Positions 10,690-20,942 of a stretch of DNA of 64,000 nt are shown here, in pieces. Position numbers and translations under genes: made by a program. Below the pieces are notes generated by a model. That model did not search any database, was not told the origin of the DNA, and saw only the letters and a program-made list of their open reading frames with translations. Source of the DNA: Aquatica leii (lineage: Eukaryota; Arthropoda; Insecta; Coleoptera; Lampyridae); contig CM069432.1 of NCBI GenBank assembly GCA_035610365.1, positions 265,667,177 through 265,731,176 on the forward strand, in the 5' to 3' direction. Within the stretch, counting starts at the first letter, position 1; each line of letters opens with the position of its first letter.

Positions 10690-12420
10690 CCATTTTGAAA
10701 CAACTCTTTTATCTTAATCTTGAGTTGGTTAACACTATACTCCCGGATCTTTTCGACCACATTACTTACCACTCTACGACTAACCACTGAAGGTCATCTC
10801 AAAAAGTTTCAATTATTGGAATCCAAGGATCGTAAAGTTTCATCGACTACTAACTCCTTAAAGACGGATGTCAATTTATCTAGTTTGGGTCTCACTTCAG
10901 AACAGAGATCGGTGCTATCTAAAATTTTCAATTTTGCTGTTGCTTCCAAACGTGTTCCTAAAGAAGATATTTTATGTGCTGTCGAGTCTTCTATAAGACA
11001 TATTTCTCGCCACATCTCAGATCCCACTCGTATTAACACTGGAAAAATGATTGAATCTTCAAAAATTCCTAAATCCAACATTTCTAAGTCGGAAGAGTTA
11101 GCTCTAAAAAGTCTTCGTAAGAATTCTGATATTATTGTTCTTCCAGCCGACAAAGGCAACGCTACTGTCGTTTTGGACCAAATTGATTATGTTGCGAAAA
11201 TCCATTCTATTTTGTCTGAGGAAACTTACGCTCTTCTAACTGACAACCCCACTTCGAGGATTGAATGTGAGGTCAGCCAAATCATCAAATCTTCCAATCT
11301 ACCTTCTGAAACTAAACGTCGACTTACCCCTTCAGATTCTAAACCACCTTGTGTATACGGACTTCCCAAAGTTTACACACACTACAAGCTAGCCAAGTTC
11401 TTGTCCAACATTCTTTGAGAATTTACAGGTAAAGCCTCTTTTCATATCCTCAACTCTCAACCTTTTATTCAAGGTCTAGAAACTATAAAACTTGAACCTC
11501 AAGATTTTCTTGTGAGTTTTGATGTCACTTCACTTTTTACTTTTACTTCCTATTAAGGATTTGCTGATTATCATCGAACAGATTCTGTCTCAACATGGCA
11601 AGAACTTGAGTTTGGTTCCTCTTATTGATAAGTGTCTATCCTCCAATTACTTCCAATTTGATAACAAGTTTTAAGAACAGGTTTCTGAAGCTGCTATGGG
11701 TTATCCTCTATCACCTGTTGTAGCTAACATTTTTTTAGAATCCTTTGAAACTGTTGCTTTGGAATCATCAATATTAAAACCTAAAATTTCGTTTAGGTAT
11801 GTTGACAACGCACGTTTATTGTTTGGTCTCATGGTAATCTCGAATTGTCTAAGTTTCTCGATCATCTTAACAATCAACACTTAGATATCAAATTTACTAT
11901 GGAAATTGAAAGTAATGGTTCTCTCCCATTTCTTGACCTTCTTATGACTCGTAAGCCCGACGGACTTCTGGGCCATTCTGTTTATCGCAAACTGAAACCA
12001 TTATTCAACTCGACAGCAAAATCTCTCAGATTCTTCCTTCTCTCAAGGACAAATTTCCTACACTTTTATCTCAAGGTGTATACCAAATTCCTTGTTCATG
12101 TAGTTTAGTCTATATTGGTGAAACCGGTCGTTCCGTCATTACTCGCATTTCAGAACATGATCGTTGTATAAGAAAAAGGTATATTTCCAAGTCTGCGGTT
12201 GCTGAACATCATTTTACTACAGGTCACAAGATAGATTTTGATAATGTTTTGTTGATTGCCAAATCTCCATTCTTTTTCAACAGGAAATTCCGAGAAAGCA
12301 TAGAAATCATCAAACACCCTAATAACTTCAATCGCGATCATGGTTTCGAGCTATCCCTGATCATTAGTCCTTTATCGAAAACACGCCTCCTTTCAACCGT
12401 AACCCAGAGTCGAGCTTAAC
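10690..12420 (+). pseudogene. PLE reverse transcriptase with GIY-YIG endonuclease, copy 3
   Basis: The frame 10720-11418 covers the N-terminal region (LTSEQRSVLSK, VLPADKGNATVVLDQIDYV) and the start of RT, with a deletion after YGLPKV that removes the RPI block. Then 11420-11690 is frameshifted (EPQDFLVSFDVTSLF region). The stretch 11696-11884 has MGYPLSPVVANIFLESF and a damaged active site: YVDN where copy 2 has YVDD. 11845-12000 holds LPFLDLLMTRKPDG. 12076-12330 in another frame holds the GIY-YIG nuclease (GVYQIPCSCSLVYIGETGRS) and the tail IAKSPFFFNRKFRESIE. The loss of the second catalytic aspartate and the frameshifts make this copy inactive. Confidence 0.88.
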
Positions 12421-12490
12421 CAGCTGTGACGATACTTCTTCTTTACATACTTTTGAGAAGTTCTTAATTAGATTTCAGTTGCTTGTTTGA

Positions 12491-12530
12491 GTCCTGATGT
12501 AGTCCCTCACGAAAGTGGGCGAAACGTTGG
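12491..12530 (+). ncRNA. Decayed hammerhead-like core, PLE copy 3
   Basis: The same position in the terminal repeat as the core at 3602-3641. CGAAAC and a CCCTC/GTGGG hairpin are visible, but the first strand reads CTGATGT instead of CTGATGA, so cleavage is unlikely. Confidence 0.35.
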
Positions 12531-12583
12531 TTACTTCGGTTACAACAATGACACGGTCCAAACCCGAAAGACATTCTTATCTT

Positions 12584-12596
12584 AAAAGGAAAATTG
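12584..12596 (+). repeat. Target-site duplication, right, of PLE copy 3
   Basis: Second copy of AAAAGGAAAATTG, identical to 10578-10590. Confidence 0.85.
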
Positions 12597-13439
12597 ATTT
12601 TCACATTTTCCGGAACCAATTATCTATGGTATTCTGCTCCAATTCATTTATTAATGATTACCTAGTACCCGATCTAAAGATGGAACTCTGCTCAAAACTA
12701 AACAAAATGAGTCTACCCTTCATATCATAGAGATAAGGAGAAAAGTACGAGAATAGCTGTCCGTTTCTCTATGGAAACTATGAAAATATAATCTATGAGT
12801 AGAAACAATACAAAATTCGCGTCGAAAAACTTCATTAGAAATTTTAAATAAAAATCTTTTAACATAAATCGAAATTGTGATATAAACTATAAGCGATGTC
12901 CGGTTAGTTCTTTAATAAAGTGCTAACATTACCCGACTGATAACATTATCTGCGATTCCAATAAACGACGTGCACTGTATTTAGGGAAAAACAACCAACG
13001 CAGCTGTCTAAGATTTTTTTTTGACTGTAGAATTACAATAAGAGAAATTTGAGGACTCGAATTAGAAATGGTCCTATGGATATATTTGCAGTCTTAAGAT
13101 TTTTTTCAGTGAAGGGAAACTAAAAATCTCATATAGCAAGCTGCGCTGCCTTATAAGGAGGCACGGGCGGGTTATGTACTTTTGTACTATTCAAGGTCGT
13201 TTATAAGGGCGAGGTCGGTTTGTGCAATTCTACTAAGGGCGCCGTAAGAGACGGCAGAGGGCATAAAAATGACTTTCCCGAGGACACCAGAAAGACTTGG
13301 CGCGGTTCTGCTCATACACAAAGACAGTCGCACGTTTTTGATACTAAAATACTTTAATCGACAGATAATGACATAACAGGAGCAATACTTAAAGCACTTC
13401 CATACGACCGTGAAGACTCTAGGGGTACTCACGTTTTAT
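12597..13439. other. No recognisable gene
   Basis: AT-rich anonymous sequence with one short minus-strand open frame (13187-13432) that matches nothing I know. It continues whatever was present before PLE copy 3 inserted, possibly the end of BEL. Confidence 0.4.
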
Positions 13440-13985
13440 GCAACGTTTCTGTCAAATTTCCGAGCCGCGTTTGTAGCTGTCTGGTGACTTCTTGTGTGCT
13501 CTTTGCGTAACGTAGATCTCTACGTGTTGCTAAGTCTATATCAATCTTCACGATCTATATCAATCTTCACGATTGCAATTGTTGAGGTTTTTATGATTTC
13601 TAGAGATTCACGTATTATTCGCTGGTAGTAGTTTCTGCTTCTTGCTAATGCATTTACGTTTTTGTAGCCAATTCGGTGATCTTCATTACCATATAGATAG
13701 ATGTTCAGTTACTGCAGATTTGTCCGTGCGCCTAAAACCAAACGGGCCAATATATCTTTTACCGCACTCTAGTTTGTAGATACCCTACGAGCGGGTCTAT
13801 ATTATCCACAGTGTTGTATTGTGTAGTTATGTTCTTCTTTCCTAAAATTTTCTTTAGTCTATCAGTTGCTCTGGGAACGTAGGGTAAATAAGCGTTTGTT
13901 GCAGCCTTAGCTTGTTTCTCCTTCTTCTTCTTCTGCGGTCTGTGTATCGACTTTTTGTTATAACCATTTTTTATAAAATACTTAT
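13440..13985 (-). pseudogene. C-terminus of a second PLE family with GIY-YIG endonuclease
   Basis: Read on the minus strand: NAYLPYVPRATDRLKKIL, then GIYKLECGKRYIGPFGF and SAVTEHL (the GIY-YIG nuclease with its paired motifs), then NALARSRNYYQRIIRESLE and a tail ending in STQEVTRQLQTRL. The same tail occurs on the plus strand at 18190-18400, so both belong to one family, distinct from copies 2 and 3. Frameshifts interrupt it. Its upstream end is cut by the LTR that starts at 14037. Confidence 0.8.
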
Positions 13986-14036
13986 GCTTGATTGCTCTTT
14001 GCTCTTCTTGGAAGTATATTGAGATATATTTTCTAT

Positions 14037-14468
14037 TGAAACGTTCTCAAATTCGAGAGCCTTCTCGAAGTTGTTATCCATCTTCTAGTACGTATATCGA
14101 AAGATATAGAACACTCGAGAATGATTTCCAAAATGTGTATAAATACCCAACAAACAAATCCTAGGTCAGTTATTTCCGTAATGCGAAGAGTGCAGCGTTA
14201 AGATTATTCAAGTCTAAATAAATAAGTGGTTAACGCGTGTTATAAATAAATCTATGAAGTACGTGACTTTAGTGTAAACAAGTGTGTGAAGCTATCCGCG
14301 GACTTTATCTTATCTTCGTATAAGTGATATAAATTAGTGTAAGTGTTTTTATTAAATATTATTAGATTTAGTTAGTTCGGTTAATTTAAAAGTGTACATA
14401 TTTTTAGTACAAGTAAAAATATTTTTAGTAGTTTAAATAAATTAGTTTTAATAATAAAATTCGTTACA
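14037..14468 (+). repeat. 5' LTR of Gypsy C
   Basis: Homologous along its length to the LTRs of Gypsy A at 31428-31871 and 47112-47562. Shared blocks include TAGGTCAGTTATT, AGTGTAAACAAGTGTG and TTAGTTCGGTTAATTTAAAA. It starts TGAAACGTTC and ends TTACA. The primer-binding site TGGTGTCAGG begins at 14472. It is more diverged than the two Gypsy A LTRs are from each other. No matching 3' LTR is present, because the element is cut off inside RT. Confidence 0.85.
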
Positions 14469-14830
14469 AAGTGGTGTCAGGTGTGGGGTTTGCGATTTTT
14501 TTAAGTGTAAATACCATTAAGTATTCTAATATCGCTCCCATAATAAAAACATTGATTAATTAGATTAATTAATTAAAACTTTAGTTTGCGTGTTTGTTTA
14601 TAGCATTTAATCTTAACTGTTCTATTTCGTTAAACCAGTGTCGGGCTTTATTAAAATTTAGTGTATTTATTTTTGAAGTGAAACTTCTTTATCGGCGTTG
14701 GAAAAAAAATTACCGTCACATTTTACGCGTCACGTCACATTTTTTATCGTCACATTTTTTTTATTTCTGAAACGCAATAGCGACGTGATAAATAATATAT
14801 CAATACTAAAGTGATCAACAAAATCAAAGG

Positions 14831-14935
14831 TTTTTTTTGTATTCATGTCTATGATAATAAAATCCTTTTGTTTAAACTTTATCTAATTTAACTTTATTTA
14901 ACCAATTTCTGAAAAGTTGCATGTAGATCATTTTG
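14831..14935 (+). repeat. Leader direct repeat, first copy
   Basis: 105 bp repeated at 15281-15385 with a single visible mismatch. A third partial copy of its first 30 bases lies at 15251-15280. The repeats flank the segment carrying the tRNA gene. Confidence 0.85.
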
Positions 14936-15038
14936 TTGTAAATCAATTAACTAATTTTTTATTATAAAATTCTAAAATATTTTTAAATAAATACAAATTG
15001 TACAAGGTGTTCAAAGGTAGTAAAATAAATAAAAAGTT

Positions 15039-15055
15039 TGCCCCCGGGTGGGCTC

Positions 15056-15092
<37 letters not shown>

Positions 15093-15112
15093 GCCGATTG
15101 CGCCAAGGAGGC
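15039..15112 (-). tRNA. tRNA-Asn (anticodon GTT)
   Basis: On the minus strand the cloverleaf reads clearly: the D region TGGCGCAATCGG (A box), anticodon stem TTCGG/CCGAA with loop CTGTTAA (anticodon GTT at 15078-15076), T arm GGTGG TTCGAGC CCACC (B box) and a run of five T just downstream as RNA polymerase III terminator. The acceptor stem is GCCTCCT against CGGGGGC, with one mismatch at the seventh pair. The base at the discriminator position is A, not the usual G. It may be functional or slightly decayed. It lies inside a duplicated segment of a Gypsy leader. Confidence 0.85.
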
Positions 15113-15228
15113 ACATACTCTAGGTCACAAAACGGATGGTTATAAGGTACACGGTCAAAACGTTGCTATAAGATACGATCAATTGTTGTTGTAATACTCC
15201 ACAAATTCTACAAAATCATCAAATATCA

Positions 15229-15250
15229 GCCTTCGTGGCGCAATCGGTTA
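15229..15250 (+). pseudogene. 5' fragment of a tRNA, opposite strand
   Basis: A 22-base piece, GCCTTCGTGGCGCAATCGGT then TA, matches the acceptor 5' strand and D arm of the tRNA-Asn above but lies on the plus strand. It stops abruptly where the repeat TTTGTATTCATG begins. Confidence 0.6.
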
Positions 15251-15280
15251 TTTGTATTCATGTCTATGATAATAAAATCC

Positions 15281-15385
15281 TTTTTTTTGTATTCATGTCT
15301 ATGATAATAAAATCCTTTTGTTTAAACTTTATCTAATTTAACTTTATTTAAGCAATTTCTGAAAAGTTGCATGTAGATCATTTTG
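15281..15385 (+). repeat. Leader direct repeat, second copy
   Basis: Second copy of 14831-14935, running into the gag leader of Gypsy C. Confidence 0.85.
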
Positions 15386-15489
15386 CGAAAAATAAGGCCA
15401 TAAAGAAGTTTCACTTCTTACATGTGTACACTAGTACACGCCCTCATTTTTTTTTAAAGTATTATTCGTGGTTACATTTATTTGAAATT

Positions 15490-16557
15490 CTCGAATCGAT
15501 GAATAAAAATATGGAAAAAAATAATAGAAAAATGGGCGAACATTTATCAGAAAATCGAAGAAAAACTGTCCGAAAATCAAGAAAAATGGAAGAAAAACTC
15601 TCCGAACATTCTCAGAAAATGGAGGAAAGTTCTAGAAGTTTAAAAGAAGAAATACGAGCGAGCATAGAAAATCAAATCAAAATTGTTCAAAAGGAAACTC
15701 AAACAGACATGTTAAATTTAATAGAAGAAATATGCGAAGTTCTAGAAAACGGGAAGCTATCTATGAATGAGAAAATAGAAACAATAGAGGACAAATTAGA
15801 AGACAGAATGAAACTGCTTGAAGAAAGAATTAACCAAATGAATTACCATGGTGAAGGAAGTGTCACGAGTGAAGATTTAATAATGGACCGCCGGGAAGAA
15901 AGCACTCACAAGTTTAAGGTTGTATCGCCAAATGTTGTTGGTAAAGTTCCATGGTCAACAGTTTCTGACCACTTACAAGAAAATTACGAACTCTTTATTT
16001 CACGATTAGAAATGAGATATGGAGATGCTCATCTTCAACAGGTGTATCAAGCTTAAATTAAAAGTCGGGTTCAGAAAGCTGCCGAAAGTCTTCAGGAGTT
16101 TGAGGCTGACATTGCCAGATTAACACGACTTGCGTATCCTACAACACCAGATACCTTCTTCAAACATTTGTAGACGGCCTCCGAGACAACGAAACGCAGC
16201 AGACTCTCCGGTTAGCTCGACCGAAGACGTTGGATGACGCTTTAACCCATGCTTTGGAGTTTGAGGCGCCGAAACAAGCGTCACACCGAGGCAGCTATAA
16301 ACTCTGCTGTGCTGCAGAAGTACCCGCGCAGACACTGGAAAGCATCGAGGAGATAGGGCGACGAATACTTCGGGAAAGAGGAGCGACAACTTTGAACTGC
16401 GGTGAAATAGGCCATGTACGACGGCATCGTACTAAACCTAAGAAGAGGTCAAGACAAGCGCTCGAAAATTTGAAACGAGGCAACCAAAATAGACAAAAGG
16501 TAATCTCGTCTAGTCAGGCTCCAGAGATTGCAATTCGAATGGTGTCGCCTAGGGAGC
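15490..16557 (+). pseudogene. Gypsy C gag, broken
   Basis: The N-terminal part is a lysine/glutamate-rich coiled coil with repeats of the type RKMEEKLSE, matching Gypsy A gag at 32171-32540. Then EESTHKFKVVSPNVVGKVPW joins directly to VSDHLQENYELF, so about 40 residues found in Gypsy A are missing. A stop at 16054-16056 (TAA where Gypsy A has CAA) and a 16-base deletion near 16157 break the frame. The frame 16230-16613 keeps the zinc-knuckle remnant (LNCGEIGHVRRHR), whose cysteines are partly lost. Confidence 0.8.
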
Positions 16558-16839
16558 AATTGCATCAGGCGCGGCTCCAGCAGTTTATTTCGGTGGGGGC
16601 TCCATCAGTTTAAAGCGAGGGGGGAGGGTGCTCATCACATTTTTAAATAATAATGTATTGAATATGGCGTTAATATAAAATTGAATAACACGATAAAGCA
16701 TCATAAATTATACAACTATAAAAAAAAGCGAATGTATTACATACAAAGTGAGAAAAACTTCAGTATTATTTTCAACGTCGGGGGGGGGGGGCACAGCCTC
16801 CCCCGCCCCCCCCCTTCTAAAGCCGCGCCTGAATTGCAT
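16558..16839. mobile_element. hAT-type MITE with 8-bp target duplication
   Basis: The element proper is 16566-16831 (266 bp). It begins CAGGCGCGGCT and ends AGCCGCGCCTG, exact inverse complements. The 8-bp direct repeat AATTGCAT flanks it at 16558-16565 and 16832-16839. The 8-bp duplication and CAG-starting TIR fit the hAT superfamily. It has no coding capacity. It carries long C and G runs near the right end and replaces the protease region of Gypsy C. Confidence 0.9.
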
Positions 16840-17914
16840 CACTAGTAACAGTACGACTTCGAACGGCGACGGGCGAAAAATTCCGGACAAGTCAAAGTAA
16901 CCATTGGTTTGAGAAATGGAGTACTCGACCATCAAGTACTGGTAGCCGGCATCACGGAAGAAGTTATCCTGGGAATGGACGTGATAAAGAAGTATGCGTT
17001 CCATTTGGGTATGAAGAACCATGTCCCGAAGATCGACAATGAAGAAATTCTTTTTCATTCGTCAGAGAAGGTGCGAGTCTTATTAAGTGAAGACGTGATT
17101 CTGTCTGCAAGGACGGAAAGTGTGGTGATGGCAAGCCTGGATGAAAATCTCCGGGAAGGCTACATACGCACGATTGAACCAATGGAGGGCGGCTTAGTTG
17201 AAAAGGGACTACTCGTTAGCAGAACTTTAGTACGAGTAAAGAACACGATGCCAGTAAGGATCTTAAACATCAATTCAGATCCTGTAACGTTGAAAAAGAA
17301 GACCGTGGTAGGCCAATGCACGCCAGTATCACAAATTGTGAGATGCGTAAAGTCGAACGAAGATACGTCGCCGAAGAAGCGTCCACAACATCCATTGGAG
17401 ATTCTTACCACCAAATGCCAAAACCTCAGCCAAGACCAGCTGGCTAAAGTTAAAGTGTTGATCCAAGAGTATCCAGATGTGTTCGCGCTGGAGAATGGTT
17501 CCAAAGGAAGAACTAACGCGGAGAAACATAAAATTAATACCGGAGACGCTCGGCCGATACGACAACATCCACGCAGACTTCCTTTGGCGTAAAGAAAGGA
17601 AGCCAAACAAATAATTACGGATATGGAGATAGAAGGCGTAATTAAACTTTCAAGTAGCCCATGGGCATCCCCAGTGGTACTCGTAAAGAAGAAGGATGGA
17701 TCAACGAGGTTTTGCGTAGACTACAGGCAGCTAAACGACGTGACCAAAAAGGACAGCTACCCTTTACCCAGAATTGACGATACGCTAGACACCCTGTCAG
17801 GATCCCAGTGGTTTTCCACGTTAGATTTAAAGAGTGGTTACTGGCAGGTAGAATTAGAACCCAAGGATCGTAAAAAAACAGCTTTTACTATTGTGGATGG
17901 TGGTGCAGAGATGC
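16840..17914 (+). pseudogene. Gypsy C pol fragment (protease end to RT)
   Basis: After the MITE the sequence again follows Gypsy A pol closely: VLDHQVLVAGITEEVILGMD, then RTLVRVKNTMPVRILNINSD, the linker RPIRQHPRRLPLA, and RT as far as FCVDYRQLNDVTKKDSYPLP and STLDLKSGYWQVELEP. A frameshift lies near 17590. The copy stops at about 17914, before the catalytic YLDD, where PLE sequence takes over. The protease active site is also gone. The element is dead. Confidence 0.88.
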
Positions 17915-18115
17915 GTGTAGATATCAGTCGGTATGTCTTTTTGTGTATGGCTTAGTCTATTGGTGTAAGTGTCAGTTACTAGAGCGTCTAGAAAAAGTAA
18001 CGTTTTCTTCTCTTCGATCTTCATGGTGAAGTTGGTGCTGTATTGTTGTATATTGATGTGATGAAGTAAATTAACGTCCGTTCATTTTGAACAAGAAGTT
18101 ACCCATTCAAGTAAC
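17915..18115 (-). pseudogene. PLE (second family) RT fragment, inverted
   Basis: On the minus strand: FTMKIEEKKTLLFLDALVTD, then a degenerate THTQKDIPTDIYTHL, matching the post-palm region of PLE RT (compare LPFLDVLVT and THTDRYLHAS in copy 2). It is head to head with the next entry. Confidence 0.7.
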
Positions 18116-18117
18116 AA

Positions 18118-18436
18118 GAAACCAAAATGTTGGTACAGATACGGAGACGACATCTTCGTCATATGGCCTCAAAGATGGAAAACATTACATTTCCTTCATC
18201 TTACATCAATAGACACCATCAACTACCACCAGAGAATAATACGCGACTCTCTAGAAATGTTGAAAAACCCTCAACAATTTCAATCGTCGAGATGGATATA
18301 GACTTAGCAATACATGAAGATTTACGCTACGTAAAGAACACACAAGAAGTCACCAGACAGCTACAAACGCTACTCAACAAACCAGAATTGACACGAATCA
18401 GCAAAGTGAAATCAAAATACTGTATATAATGAGGAG
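18118..18436 (+). pseudogene. PLE (second family), internally deleted RT to C-terminal tail
   Basis: The plus strand reads KPKCWYRYGDDIFVIWPQRW, the RT catalytic block with YGDD, and then passes, after a short bridge, into YHQRIIRDSLEMLKNPQQFQ, the tail that follows GIY-YIG in this family. The end of RT and the whole nuclease are deleted. A frameshift follows, with TQEVTRQLQTLLNK near the end. It forms a unit with the inverted fragment at 17915-18115. Confidence 0.75.
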
Positions 18437-19119
18437 TCACGACAATAACATCAATCTGTAGAAAATCTGAAAAATCTGAGAGCATGATCAGCAAAACGTC
18501 AAGTGAAAGTTTTGTTATACGGCAGCACTCTAAAAACAGTTCCATATTAAACATAAATATTACACGAAGTATTACAGCAAAAATCGTTAGCAGTGGATTA
18601 GAGACCTGGGTTTTGTAGCAACCGTATTTCAGACAAAAGTTACTGCATTTTCTGTTTGTGCCTATGCATGAATGAGTCAGCTTATCATATCAGAGTTGAG
18701 ATGAAAATATAACTCATTAAGCCTAAAGCACATTTTACACTGCATTAGAGTTTCTGAAATGTTTACCAGTGAACTCTCCTTAAGCAAGCAAATGAATTAA
18801 CTTTTTCTAGAAGCAGAAAGTTATGCTTTGGTTCAATTGTTATAAACCTAACTAACTCTACCCTCGCGGTTTTTCAACCACGCTGCAAAACACTGTAATT
18901 TACAAGGGTTCTACTGCGTTGACACTATGTGTTTGTTTCATTTATAGACGATATATCTACAGTAGTTCCACGACGTAATTGCGGGGAATACACGCCACTC
19001 ACTCACTCGCACGGTCAAAAACCGAAGTGGATTTGACACCGTGGATACGCCGCTCCGTAGTTATTGACCTTGTAAATACTGTGGATTTGTCGTGGAATCG
19101 CCGTGGTTTCTGGAAACAC
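18437..19119. other. No recognisable gene
   Basis: Anonymous sequence between the PLE fragment and a MITE. If the NAGLU gene is intact, this lies within its fourth intron. Confidence 0.4.
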
Positions 19120-19298
19120 CGTGAAGCCAGGCGCAGATACAGACTTTTGTTTAGAGTAGGACGGGGTCAATTTTAATGTGATTTTACCTATATTTCTGAA
19201 ACAACTTGAAAATTTTTGAAAGAGTGCTTGGGCGCTGAGTCGGGAGAGGGGCAAATGCCCCCATTGCCTCCCCCTTTGAATCCGCGCCTGCGTAAAAC
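19120..19298. mobile_element. Second hAT-type MITE
   Basis: The element is 19128-19290 (163 bp). It begins CAGGCGCAGAT and ends ATCCGCGCCTG-like sequence (AATCCGCGCCTG), an inverted pair with one mismatch, related to the TIR of the MITE at 16566. Flanks are CGTGAAGC (19120-19127) and CGTAAAAC (19291-19298), an 8-bp duplication with two changes. It is inserted 82 bp past the fourth exon of NAGLU. Confidence 0.75.
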
Positions 19299-19380
19299 TA
19301 GTCATGATTACCAGGTGTACAAATGCAATAAACATCGCCAGGGAAGAATAATAATTTCAAAAATTCGTTTTTTTACGTAC

Positions 19381-20146
19381 CATGCTAAAAACGCAGGTCC
19401 CGTAAAATGCTCGTTGATTTCTTCGTCGGTTAAGTTTAACCGGTTATAAACCCGCTTCCAAATTGCTTCTAAACCATTAAACGACAAAACCAAATTGTAC
19501 GAATTTAAGACCATCCAATCGATGTGTTTCTCCCAATCCGCCCAAGTCCACCACACGAAGCTATAGCTGGTTGTGCATACGTTTTGATAATACCGAAACC
19601 TAAAAGTTTTTTATGGGTTTTTTTAAATGTTAGACATTACCGATGCATCGAGTACTTGTCTTTACATGCTACGGTCAAATTAACATCGGGTAATTCATTT
19701 GGAATATTCAAATTGGAGTTATCCCAAGACACTTGCCCAAGGCAATAGTATTTTAAGTAGTGGTTAAAACCAGTCGCCGCGCTAACACCAGTTGTACCAG
19801 TAATGACAACGCGTCCGTTTTCCAATTTTTGTAACTAAAAAGTAACCGTGTAGGTACTTCTAATACTTTTCCTAAATAGTTGTATCCACCTGAAATACAT
19901 CATTACCATTTTCCTCTAGGTTCTTATCGATCTTAATCAAAAACTTATTCGCATGATTAGGTATTAGTCTCACCAATAGATCTTGAACAGCCTTCGCTTG
20001 TACATCGTCGCTTATTTTTGGTTTAAGATGACTAAGTACGGTAAATTCTAAAAATAAAAATGCAATTAACTGTAAATAAACAAAAAGTTGCGGTTACCCT
20101 GATAACAGCTAGTTAAAGGAAGAAGCAATAAAATTCTTAATAACAT
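19381..20146 (-). CDS. NAGLU: Alpha-N-acetylglucosaminidase, first four exons
   Basis: A lysosomal glycosidase that removes terminal N-acetylglucosamine from heparan sulfate. Exons on the minus strand: 20146-20098 (signal peptide [16 protein letters not shown]), 20047-19890, 19834-19641, 19599-19381. Introns are 50, 55 and 41 bp, all GT-AG, and every junction keeps the frame. Diagnostic blocks are [37 protein letters not shown] across the exon 3/4 junction, [20 protein letters not shown] and [14 protein letters not shown]. About 206 residues are present of the family's roughly 740; both catalytic glutamates lie further on. A good donor (ATG/GTACGT) ends exon 4, but no later exon is visible down to position 1. 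Either intron 4 exceeds 19 kb or this is a truncated copy. Confidence 0.88.
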
Positions 20147-20942
20147 TTGTTTGCGGTTTATTATCTATTTAGGAAAGATGCGCACTATTCAACTGTTAAC
20201 TAGATTATGTCCCTTTGTTATCGCGGTCTTTGGACGCAAATAAGATATCCTTGTCTTACGCACGCAATAAAAACAAGAAAAAAAGCTTTACGATTCAATT
20301 GAACAAAGCGCATTTATTTTTATTGTTTATGAATCGGTTGATTTAAGTGCATTGTTTAGGTAATCACATCTTTTCAGTAGTGATCGTCCAATAAACCTTA
20401 GGTGTCATGCCGTTAAACCTTAAAAACAAACGAAAAGGTGAGAATCAATTTTCTTCGTTGATAATTAAATATCACAAACACCGATTTAGAAACGATTGTT
20501 TTGATTTACTTTGAACGACAATTAGTTGAAGTTTGAACTGTCACTGCATATGCTGCATACTCAAAATGAAAATTTACACTAACTCGTTCAGTTATTTTGA
20601 AGAAATATTAATTTGTTAATGACAAAAGTTTATATGGCATTAAGAAAGTTATTTACTTTATCATATCAGACTTGATAAAGAGCTGATGTGAGATTAATGT
20701 TAAAACTTGTTTTTTTTTAATGTTTTTTAGTTTTTTCTATAAACCAAAAATAAACACAAAAATCTTGACTAAAATAAAGCTAAATAATGCGAGCGTTGCT
20801 AAGTTCTTTCTATTTCAGATTAGCGATTTTTACTTTCCTATAAGGAAAATATAGCTGATCGCAATTTTTTTTAAGTAATTTCACGTTTTAAGATCTCCTA
20901 AATCAGAAACATGTATTTTTGACAAAAAATGTTTGGGTGTCT
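20147..20942. other. Upstream region of NAGLU, no gene seen
   Basis: It should contain the NAGLU promoter, as the start codon is at 20146. I see no clear TATA box or other element I would name. AT-rich with several homopolymer tracts. Confidence 0.4.

Larger units (their letters stand above)
10591..12583 (+). mobile_element. Penelope-like element, copy 3, with 13-bp target duplication
   Basis: The body is on the plus strand and belongs to the same family as copy 2. It begins with a short inverted piece of the element's 3' terminus (10591 to about 10683), then switches to plus-strand N-terminal coding sequence. The 3' end stops at CTTATCTT. Perfect 13-bp direct repeats flank it, so the inverted piece arrived together with the body in one insertion. 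Confidence 0.9.

Noticed and set aside
13187-13432. Minus-strand frame with several cysteines
   Set aside because: No match to NAGLU, PLE or another family; kept as anonymous sequence.
14037-14468. LTR of Gypsy C considered as a solo LTR
   Set aside because: A primer-binding site and gag/pol of the same family follow directly, so it is the 5' LTR of a truncated element.
16120-16389. Minus-strand open frame in Gypsy C gag
   Set aside because: Antisense of gag; the plus strand matches Gypsy A in frame.
19015-19335. Possible fifth NAGLU exon on the minus strand
   Set aside because: The translation shows none of the blocks expected after AFLAW, and most of it is the hAT MITE.
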